This document shows positions 20,201-27,727 of a stretch of DNA of 27,727 nt, piece by piece. Location of the stretch: NCBI GenBank assembly GCA_029204225.1, contig MU836515.1, forward strand, positions 1-27,727. The letters run 5' to 3'. Under the pieces are notes generated by a model, which saw nothing but the letters and a program-made list of their open reading frames with translations, was not told the DNA's origin and ran no database searches. The stretch's first letter is position 1. Every line of letters starts with the position of its first letter. The translations under genes were made by a program, and so were the position numbers. This DNA is from Diphasiastrum complanatum. Lineage: Eukaryota > Streptophyta > Lycopodiopsida > Lycopodiales > Lycopodiaceae.

Positions 20201-20752
20201 GTAGCATGAGACTAGATTTTTATGAAGAAAATCATGGGACACCTTTTCATAGGAACTCATGGTGCTCCTTATGAATTAAAAATAAGAAGAGTAAAAATCT
20301 CATGCCTCTTATATCTCTCAAGTGCAAAGGATTTCATTTGCCTATTTTCTAGCACCTCAAAGTACACCAAAGAATGACCAATTATAACAACTTGTAGGGA
20401 TTTTAGTATATTAAATAGAATAGGAAGAATCTTAAACCTTACACTTTTGGCACTATTTCACATTGACATTTAAAGCATCTATAAGTTTACCTATCAAAGG
20501 AGTTCATACAACTTGCAAACATGTACAATGATTCTAGTCAACCAAAGTTCCAATATCATGAAACACCCCAATTGCTAGGAAATGCATCTCCATGAGAAAT
20601 TGCATCATGCATTAAGTTTGCTTTATTAATATGAAAATCATTTATCTATACCCCACATATAGCTTGGTGGTAGATAGAATATCTTCTCTCCTATTTATCC
20701 AAGGTTCTATTCCTCCTTTAACACATGAAATGATTTCATGTAGGCCTTTGGT
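17251..20752. other. AT-rich unassigned region
   Basis: About 3.5 kb without a convincing gene, LTR or coding relic. The longest frames (17495-17728 minus, 18065-18274 on both strands) have no family motif. 18140-18275 is enriched in CAC/CAT/ATC triplets, which produces His-rich frames. 18300-20700 is strongly AT-rich. Old, unrecognisable transposon sequence is the likeliest content. Confidence 0.45.
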
Positions 20753-20868
20753 CAATATTGTGGCTTTGCCCAAAGGGGTTGGCCTAGTTGGTTAACTTGG
20801 CATCCAAAGTTTCTTTGGTCCCAAGTTCGAGCCTCCCTTGGAAACCAAGAAGCAATATTGTGGCTTTG
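20753..20868 (+). mobile_element. tRNA-derived SINE-like insertion with 16-bp TSD
   Basis: CAATATTGTGGCTTTG at 20753-20768 is repeated exactly at 20853-20868 and flanks 84 bp. The insert contains TGGCCTAGTTGG (20780-20791), an excellent match to the RNA polymerase III A box. AAGTTCGAGCC (20823-20833) is a B-box match, and the spacing suits a tRNA-type promoter. The 3' end is A-rich (GAAACCAAGAAG). A perfect target duplication of this length is typical of LINE-mediated retroposition. The T arm does not pair, so it is not a working tRNA gene. It is shorter than typical plant SINEs and could be the tRNA head only. Confidence 0.7.
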
Positions 20869-21403
20869 TATTGATTGTGCTTGACTTTAGTTGTTGAAGG
20901 AATGCCCTCGATGCATGTACATAGATATAAATTGATGTAGATATCAAGTAATTGAGTAACTTGCTAGCACATTTTGTCTGGAATCATGTATTACAAAGAC
21001 CAATAGTTTTTCACTATTTGAAGAAACATTAGAAAACTAGGCAACTTGGCATGTATGAAAGTTAATAAAAAAAATTGTTGGGCATTTACAAAGCCTAATG
21101 GAACTATGAACAAAGACCAATGTAAATAAATAATGAGGGCTCTCATAGCCTCACTTTTGTAAGTTAATAATGCAAGTGAAGTGGTAAGAAGAGATGATAT
21201 TGAAGTTAAAACATCGACTTCCATTGGGAAAGTATTAGAAGTTTCTTGCTCCAGGACATTATTATTAGCAATTTGATCATCGAATCGTATTTTTGTAGAA
21301 TCAATTCTAGTAGATAGCTTGCAACAAAGGAATGGGCATGCACTTATTGATGTCATAGATTCTTCTATATATAGGAGTCCAAAACACATCAAAAGTAGAG
21401 TGT
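20869..21403. other. Spacer, no gene
   Basis: AT-rich. The open frame on the minus strand (20991-21560) is partly (GA)n-encoded and has no recognisable domain. Confidence 0.5.
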
Positions 21404-21545
<142 letters not shown>

Positions 21546-21769
21546 GTTATGCCTCCTCACAAATAACCTTAGCCCTATTCACATTAGGAAGACCCTAAAA
21601 TGTATTGCTTATGGATAGTTTGGGCCTTTACCAGAACTATATTAATGCGTGCATTTCAAAAATGTCTATAAATAGTAAAGAAAGTGAAAATTGTCAACTA
21701 GTATTTGGTTCTTTTGCTTATTTGAGGCCAAACTTGTAAGTAAAGTTCACATGTTTTTTTTTTCACACA

Positions 21770-22312
21770 TGTGAAATTAGAGTACATGACTATTTTTAGT
21801 GGGGTCCAAATTCATTTGGTCACTTGTACATAAAAAAATAGTTCATTTTCAGATTTAATTGGCAATTTTGGTCAATATAGCTAGTTTTGGCCAAGTGGTG
21901 GCTAAGTTAGAGCAATGACTCTAGAGAGAGTCATCACCCTCATCTATAAATACTAGGTAGGGCACGGAGAAAATGGGACCATTGTCCATTTTCATTTGTA
22001 GAAGATTTTGGAGCAATACTATTATCTCATCTTTGGTTCTCTTCTACATTTGTGTAGATATTGTGATGTATGATTGATAGATGTCTATTTTGATGATGTA
22101 TTAAAATCTTTCTTGCTATCATACAGCCTGTTTACAAATGTTTAGGATCAGATGTAAACATGTGTTGATTAAGTTTTAGTTCTATTTCATTTTGGTAATC
22201 GATTTTGATCAAACTAGTGAGCTAGTGTGGATACTTCCTAACATTAAAAAAAAGTGATTGTTTATGCAACTATACTTGGCCTAGATCTACAACTATGATC
22301 ATCTTTTTCACA
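21770..22312 (+). repeat. Candidate solo LTR with TATA box
   Basis: The segment starts TGTGAAATTAG and ends TTTTTCACA, giving a 7-bp terminal inverted repeat (TGTGAAA and TTTCACA). The same start is used by element E's LTR. TATAAATA lies at 21945-21952, followed by a pyrimidine-rich leader. Just outside, TTCACATG (21746-21753) pairs with CATGTGAA (21768-21775). No target duplication, gag or pol is seen, and a minus-strand start near 22342 (TGTTGGAAATATT) is an alternative reading. Confidence 0.4.
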
Positions 22313-23240
22313 CAGTGGCATTATTCAATAATATTTCCAACACACTCTTAAGGTCAGCCTTGTTGGAGCTCTCACACCATGTCATAAAAATCACTAGAGC
22401 ACAATTTCTCTACACATTTTTTTCACATGACGTCTAACTCCAATTATTGTGCATCTCAAGATATATGCATTTACATCTTATATACAATGACTACAGTCAA
22501 TGTCCTATGATGTAAATCTATCCTGCATTAGGACACCTCCAACAAAAAATATTGCCTAAAATAATTTGTACTTTAGTCACATAACATAGAAAAATAATTC
22601 TTTGGCCACTTCAACATATTCTAAGGGGTTGAAACTTCATTATGAATTTGGAGCAATTCACATTACAAGGTTGAACTTGTTCTTCAAGGTAAGAACTTCA
22701 CAGTAGTATATGACAACTTTGGATGAACAAAATTATTTCAGACACCCATTTCTTCATAAGTCACCTCTCTCTCTTAAAAAAAGTTGAGCAAGAATTTGCT
22801 TCTCCTTTGTATGCTTCACACTAGCCACTACTCAAAATCTGCCTACAAACTAGAATCTATGGCCAGTCTCATAGAATGATAGCCATTCAAAAGTGACATA
22901 TTGAAGATGATGAACTATAATAAAGCAAAACATAGTTATAGATATGTTAGTAAATGCACATACCACAATTGTTTTTCCTAGGATGCAAAATTTGTACATT
23001 GTTGATTCATATATGTTCTACTAATTATCATTCATTCAACACAAAATGATAGTTGCAAAAATGAGAAGACTAAAAACAATATGAAAGAAAAAAACTGAGA
23101 TTTAAAAAAAAAATCATGAAAGAGAAAATTGTGAAATAGAAACCTTAGTTAAAAATCATGAAAAAAGAAAGCATAACAAAACCACTTTAGAAATGCCTTT
23201 TAAAAAAAAATCTCATTATGAAGAAAAATACTTTGAAATA
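22313..23240. other. Spacer, A-rich toward the end
   Basis: No gene or element is recognised. From 23040 to 23230 the plus strand is A-rich, with two imperfect copies of a TTAAAAATCATGAAA-like motif near 23102 and 23150. Confidence 0.5.
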
Positions 23241-23340
23241 TCATGGCAGTAGAATCGGAGGTGCGGCTTTGCCTAGAAAAACAAAAACTATGGCAAGATC
23301 GTATATGTGCACCAAAGTTACCTGTAAAGGGATTCAAAAT

Positions 23341-23545
23341 GATATTGGCAACAATACATTTATTGCCATCTGGCTTTTTGCACCCTGATATGCAACAAAC
23401 GGTGAGTCTATTTCATGCAGGACCTTGAAACTGTTAGGGACTTTAAATAATATTGGCAACAATACATTTGATGGCCATATAGTCTTTTGCACTCTCATTT
23501 CTAGCAAATGATGAGTCTATTCCTTGCAGAAGCTTGAAAATGTTT
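23341..23545. repeat. Imperfect direct duplication of about 95 bp
   Basis: 23341-23434 and 23451-23545 align with interruptions, sharing TATTGGCAACAATACATTT, CTTTTTGCAC/CTTTTGCAC, ATGAGTCTATT and TGCAG. The first copy overlaps a 61-codon frame (23243-23428) that starts MAVESEVRLCLEKQKLWQDR. I do not recognise that frame. Confidence 0.55.
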
Positions 23546-23674
23546 AATAGCTTGGTTTTAATCCAATTCTTATTTAATATAAGGTGTCTCATATAATCCT
23601 CATCAGGCTTTCTTTTTATTATAGTATTATAATGTCTTATGTACATTCATCTTCATACCAATTGTAGAGCAAAA

Positions 23675-24268
23675 GTATCCATTTCTTCGTACGCTAGCAA
23701 TTACACAATAACAAGTGAGTATGATTATATCGTGGTCAGAGGTGACACTGTAGGATGCCCACTTGCTGACACTCTCTCAAAACTTCAGAGTCTTGCTTTT
23801 TGGAGTGTGGAGGTGCACCTTATGGTAATGGAACGTTTCCTAACTGATATAAACGATACTGTGCCCTGTGCAGGCCGGTGGAGAAATTTGTACCTGAAGC
23901 TGGTGTGGTCAATGCTCGTGCACATGCATTGGAGGAGGTAGCTGCCTAAATGTTGGCTTTTATAGTTGCACAAGTCCCAAATACTTTCGGTATGTTGGAT
24001 GGCTTGGGGAATTGGTGAATCAGTTTTAGCGGTGGGTGAAGCGGATTGTGGCTTTTGCTTCAACATTTTAGAGCATGGTTAGAGATGGACTTTTAAAGGT
24101 AGGCATCACGTCTTGTAACATTCAAACATATGATCACACCCTTGGAACCAAAAGTCGCGGCTCTATATTTGATAATAATGGACACCACCCTTCTAGAGCA
24201 GATTTTCTTGAATATTCAAATCCGTTGTCTGCGTTACGCAACAGTTTAATACGTTCTTTTGCATTCTG
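23675..24268 (+). pseudogene. HOTHEAD-like GMC oxidoreductase pseudogene fragment
   Basis: The N-terminal half of a plant GMC (glucose-methanol-choline) flavoenzyme, the family of HOTHEAD and mandelonitrile lyase-like proteins. Blocks appear in order across changing frames: SNYTITSEYDYIVV with RGDTVGCPLA (FAD-binding GxGxxG, changed to RGDTVG, 23738-23755), ECGGAPYGNGTFPN, VEKFVPEAGVVNARAHAL, GGGSCLNVGFYSCTSPKYF (from 23931), and VRDGLLKVGI, QTYDHTLGTK, GSIFDNNGHH and ADFLEYSNPL (24075-24268). There is a frame change after CPLADTLSK, a stop after GTFPN, a frame change just before GGGSCLN, and two more stops near 24019-24072. The C-terminal substrate and active-site half is absent. No intron-sized gap interrupts the alignment. 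Family assignment is from remembered motifs. Confidence 0.85.
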
Positions 24269-24724
24269 AAAGTATTTCTACTGCCCAGCCTATTGTAGAG
24301 AATGTTTGTTGTAGGCTGATAGAAAGCAAAATATGTTGTTCTTAGTGCAATTCGAAACGTTAATGCTTTTTGTCTATTGACTTATTACAAGATTCAAAAT
24401 TCTACTTCACTCGGAATCTTTCTCTAATATGTTGATATAACTTTTGAGACTTTGAGCACGTGGTCTCAAGATTTCATCATTTTACCTTATCTCCAATTTT
24501 AAATATCTTCAATGCTCTATAGATGAAATAGAATAAATCTAATGATTTTTATATTTTAAGTCCATGCACATAATGCTTCCAAAATGCATATTATGATGAA
24601 CCACAGTGTTTCACAAGAAACAAATTAGATGTACTCTAGTGTACATTATGTGTAACCTAATAATAATATATTGTCATTTGCATGATATCTGAACAACAAT
24701 TTTCTAGACAACACAATATGGCTA
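24269..24724. other. Spacer, no gene
   Basis: AT-rich. Neither the missing half of the GMC gene nor an LTR or primer-binding site for element D is visible here. Confidence 0.5.
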
Positions 24725-25250
24725 CAATGATACAGACAAGAATAGCAATCAGTCTTGATGGCAAAAACTACAGAGTATGGAAATTCAAATCAAAACACTT
24801 CTGAAGGGTGAAGGCCTGTCATAGACGATCAAGACGCAGTGATGCAACTGCCTACAAGCTTGCCAAGCTCATACGACAACTGGGTGATGATCATCACGAC
24901 ACATCCAGAACTGACTCTTTCGAGAGTCCTTACTATGTTGTTGCAGGAAGACATGCGGAGGAACAAAGCCTCAAGCTCCTCAACTGATTCTCACACCTTA
25001 TACACCAACAAGAGCATGGCTAAGCAGAAGATGAAGAAAGACACGAAGCAATCAAAGCCAGACTAGAAACTAGCTCAACACAAAGAACAGTCGAATCCGT
25101 AGATGAAGAAGAAGCTATTTTGTAAATACTGCAAGCGAAACAACCACGAAATTCAAGGCTGCCGGATACTTCAAGCAAAGAACAACAACAAGGGGCAGTC
25201 GAATCAAGTGGAAAATGCAAACTGCAGAAGCCCCATAGCCTATTCAAGAA
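24725..25250 (+). pseudogene. Copia gag (element D)
   Basis: Near 24730-24810 the frame reads IAISLDGKNYRVWKFKSK, then a frame change into LLKGEGL. The next readable block, MQLPTSLPSSYDNWVMIITT (24842-24901), normally lies more than 100 residues further on. A large internal deletion therefore removed the middle of the capsid region. The C-terminal part is Ser/Lys-rich with stops. The nucleocapsid knuckle CKYCKRNNHEIQGC (25121-25162) keeps the complete CX2CX4HX4C pattern. Confidence 0.8.
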
Positions 25251-25257
25251 GCGGATC

Positions 25258-25644
25258 ATGGATGCCTTCATGACTAGCCATCAAAGAGCATCCGACAAAA
25301 GTTCTTGGTTCCTGGATTCCGGAGCCACTCAACACGTGACCAGTCTCATTGGCTGTTTCGAGTCCTATACCCCTTACAATACCCAAAAAATTGTTCACCT
25401 TGGTGACAATAGCACACAAGCTATTAAAGGTGAAGGTACTATAAGATTAAGCTTTGCAAATGATCAGTCTAGGCTACTTTCTAAAGTCCTATATGTACCA
25501 AATTTGTCTACAAATCTGCTCTCTGTAAGTAGAATCACAGATCTAGGACATAGAGTAGAATTCGAATGTGATCAGTGCAAAGTAGTTGATAGGACAGACA
25601 AGATCCTAGCATTCGCAGAAGAGGCTATGGATACTTCGCTATAA
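25258..25644 (+). pseudogene. Copia protease (element D)
   Basis: A 128-codon open frame with SSWFLDSGATQHVTS, IVHLGDNSTQAIKGEG and SKVLYVPNLSTNLLSVSRI. These are the catalytic DSG motif, the flap-like block and the C-terminal YVPxLxxNLLS block of copia aspartic protease. The DSG triad is intact, unlike element A. The frame is open over the whole domain but is disconnected from gag and integrase, so it is still part of a dead element. Confidence 0.85.
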
Positions 25645-25699
25645 ATTAAGTCTATTGCTTTTTTAGCCTCTAGTAAGACGTTCAGTACTTCTATTCATG

Positions 25700-26420
25700 C
25701 AAATAAAAGTTTACCTTTGGCATTACAGAATTGGTCACTTGAATCATGCCTATTGTACAACAAATGTCTAGACAATCTATTGTTCTTGATCTCGACTATC
25801 CTCGTGATAAAGTCGAGTTACCTGTCTATCAAGACTGTCTAGTTGGTAAACATACTGGAAACCATTTAAATCAAGCCATTAGCATATTGCTAGAGGATTG
25901 TTAGACATTCTACATTCAGACATTTGTGGCCCGATGAAAAATCCTTCGTTGAAGGATGCAAAGTACTTTTATAACTTTTACTGATGAATTTTCCAGAAGG
26001 ACTATGGTGTATTTTATAAAGATAAGCAATCAGAAGCCTTCAACTGCTTCACAATCTTTAAGGAGCGTGCAGAAAAGGAGACTGGACGGGACGAATCGAG
26101 GCTCCTAAGGTCAGACAAAGCTGGAGAATATATCTCTATTGAGTTTAAAGAGTACTGCCAAAGCCCAAGGCATTCAGCAGCATTTCATCACTCCCTTACA
26201 GTCCTCATAGCGGAGAGGAAGAATCGTACCCTGGATGAATCAGCCAAATGTATGCTAACGCATGCATCATTGCCCAAGAGATTTTGGACTGAAGCTATCT
26301 CCACTGCAAGCTTATGTCCAGAACAACTTGTTCGACTAAGGCCCTCTCAGGCAAGTCACCCCACGAGATGTGGACAAGTCCTAAGCCTTCTGTGAAGAAC
26401 CTAAGAGTGTTTGTGCAAAA
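25700..26420 (+). pseudogene. Copia HHCC domain and integrase (element D)
   Basis: WHYRIGHLNHA (from 25718) and CLVGKHTG give the zinc-binding pre-integrase region. The core follows: LHSDICGPM (first catalytic Asp, 25919-25921), SDKAGEY (second Asp, 26114-26116), and AERKNRTL (catalytic Glu, 26213-26215). All three catalytic acids are present. The D-to-E distance is 33 codons, slightly shorter than usual, which implies a small deletion. MLTHASLPKRFWTEAIS follows. The blocks are spread over several frames with internal stops. Confidence 0.85.
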
Positions 26421-26830
26421 GACACGAGAAAGAAATTGGCCCTTCCCAGGTCTCAAGACCATCCTGATTGGATATACTTCATACTGATAATACATACAAG
26501 CTATATGATCCTGATACTCAGCAAATCTTGTATAGCCCGGGATACAGTCTTTATCGAGGATCAGTTTATCGACCTCAAAGACAAGGAAATTGCTCCAGGA
26601 GGACCTTCATCACCTGCCATTGACACGACAGTCCGAGCCTCTGGCTCAGGCGTGTCTATTGTCGACCCACTTCATGACAACAAATCAGACAGAAGACATT
26701 GCTGCTACCCAAGCAACATGTCCCAAGACTAGTTCATCAGTCGATCCTCCCAGAAGATCAAGCCGAGTTCGCACACAGCCCACAAGGTATACTCATGAGT
26801 CTGCATGTCTCTTCATATAGGAACCGACTA
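26421..26830 (+). pseudogene. Integrase-RT linker (element D)
   Basis: Fragments such as HTDNTYKLYDPDTQQI, ARDTVFIEDQFIDLKDKE and PRRSSRVRTQPTRYTHES match the integrase C-terminal and pre-RT blocks of copia polyproteins, in different frames. Confidence 0.75.
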
Positions 26831-27440
26831 CAATCAAAGAGGCACTCCGCCAATCAGCCCTCCGATCTCTTGAAGAGAAGCTATGGACAGATTGTATTCC
26901 TCTCTAATCATTAGTGGAAGCTTCGATTGGTTGCAATATATTGATTGCAAATGGATCTTTATGAATCAAATACAATGCCAACAGAGCAATTGATCGAAGG
27001 CAGACAAGACCTGGTAGCACGAGGATTCACTCAGATCCCGAACATCGACTACAGCGAGACTTTCAGTCCAGTAGTAAAACATTCGTCATTCCGAATTGCT
27101 CTTGTCTTATGCTGCAGCTGTCAACCTTGAAGTATATCAACTTGATGTACAAACAGCTTATCTAAATGGAGTTATACAAGAAGATATCTACATGATCCAG
27201 CCCGAAGGATATGTTTCTGAAAGGTATGAAGAATCATGTTTGTAAACACCACAAAGCATTGTACGGCTTGAAAACAATTTGCTAGAGCTTGGTTGCAGAG
27301 GATCAACACATTCCTCATCGAACAAGGATTTAAAACAAGCACTGCCTGATTGCAATGTCTATTCCACAAGTCGTGCAACAATCCTTAATTATCATCACTT
27401 ATTACATGGATGATACATTGCTCTTCAGCAACAATACAAT
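26831..27440 (+). pseudogene. Copia reverse transcriptase (element D)
   Basis: LVARGFTQIPNIDYSETF and SPVVKHSSFRIAL (26945-27130) are followed in another frame by LEVYQLDVQTAYLNGVIQ and EDIYMIQPEGYVSE, with the first catalytic Asp at 27144-27146. IIITYYMDDTLLFSNN carries an intact YMDD (27403-27414). At least three frame changes separate these. After the YMDD block, similarity continues only briefly (LVKDSKR in another frame) and is lost by about 27480. Confidence 0.85.
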
Positions 27441-27444
27441 TTGG

Positions 27445-27727
27445 TCAAGGATTCCAAGAGATGTTGTTTTCAGAGTTCCAGTTGTAAGTGTAGATCAACT
27501 GTATGAATCATTGCTCGGCAATAAACCTGTGAGCTTCAAGGACGAGAAACCTCCGGAAAATAATCCTTCTTGAGGATTATGAGGTGTGGGCCAATGTCGT
27601 CATGGTAAATGGCAGCTATGGAGTGCCCTTAAGGTGCGAGACTGTGAAGAATGGAGGATAGTGTAATGGATAGGAATGCGCTGTGGGGAAGAACCCAAAG
27701 AACCCGCATAGCCATTGCGGTTGTAGC
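27445..27727 (+). other. Unassigned sequence after copia breakpoint
   Basis: Composition becomes more GC-rich. The open frame to 27573 reads PRDVVFRVPVVSVDQLYESL and ends FKDEKPPENNPS-stop. It does not look like copia and I do not recognise it. It runs to the window edge, so it may be flanking host sequence or another insertion. Confidence 0.4.

Larger units (their letters stand above)
24725..27440 (+). mobile_element. Copia element D (degenerate, internal part)
   Basis: Plus-strand copia pol in the order gag, zinc knuckle, protease, HHCC, integrase, linker and RT. No LTR is recognised upstream, and RT similarity fades at 27440-27480 before RNase H. Frameshifts are frequent, yet most catalytic residues survive. 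Its linker and RT blocks (SRDTVFIEDQF, YQLDVQTAYLNG, YMDD) resemble element B more than A. Confidence 0.85.

Noticed and set aside
20769-20852. Functional tRNA gene
   Set aside because: A and B boxes match but the T stem and acceptor stem do not pair, and a perfect target duplication shows it is an inserted retroposon.
23396-23421. Splice sites around GTGAGT and TGCAG
   Set aside because: The implied intron would be only about 20 bp, far too short for plants, and the same motif pair is degraded in the duplicate.

Overview
The window reads as repeat-dominated nuclear DNA of a land plant. The evidence is several decayed Ty1/copia retrotransposons, very long (CT)n/(GA)n microsatellites, generally AT-rich spacer, and a broken HOTHEAD-like GMC oxidoreductase whose closest resemblance is to plant proteins. 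I cannot name the species. I see no intact host gene, no rRNA or functional tRNA gene, no CRISPR array and no prokaryotic operon.

Layout. 1-1079 is an almost pure (CT)n block. 1109-1180 is a hairpin-forming cluster of TGGGCC/GGCCCA motifs. 1425-1800 is a gag relic (+). 3022-3054 looks like a Helitron 3' terminus on the minus strand, beside (GT)n, (GA)n and a C/T-rich, GC-rich minisatellite (3118-3610). 3617-8519 is copia element A (minus strand), with both LTRs, a primer-binding site, gag, protease, integrase and RT, all broken; its U3 carries heat-shock-element-like modules. 8530-9306 holds (GA)n, a 26-bp repeat, (CA)n and a separate RNase H relic (minus). 9303-11900 is copia-like element E (minus): LTR, gag with an intact zinc knuckle, and no recognisable pol. 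11990-12966 holds other LTR-like pieces, including four CCAAT boxes spaced 31-32 bp apart and a 61-bp tandem duplication. 13482-16566 is copia element B (minus), missing gag and protease. It abuts a second copy (C) of its own LTR and pol tail at 16567-16830. 17250-20750 is AT-rich and unassigned. 20753-20868 is a short tRNA-derived insertion with a perfect 16-bp target duplication. 21404-22312 is (GA)n followed by a candidate LTR. 23675-24268 is the GMC oxidoreductase pseudogene. 24725-27440 is copia element D (+), followed by about 280 bp of different character running off the window.

Nothing here forms a working pathway. The coherent theme is the copia life cycle in fragments: gag and nucleocapsid, DSG protease, HHCC and DDE integrase, YVDD/YMDD reverse transcriptase, RNase H, LTR promoters. 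The strongest second-look items are the heat-shock-like U3 of element A, the GA microsatellite built into the B/C LTR just downstream of its TATA box, the 16-bp-TSD SINE-like insertion, the phased CCAAT array, and the gag-only element E with an unexplained downstream ORF. Alignments to protein families were made by eye from remembered family motifs. All boundaries are approximate unless a terminal motif is named.
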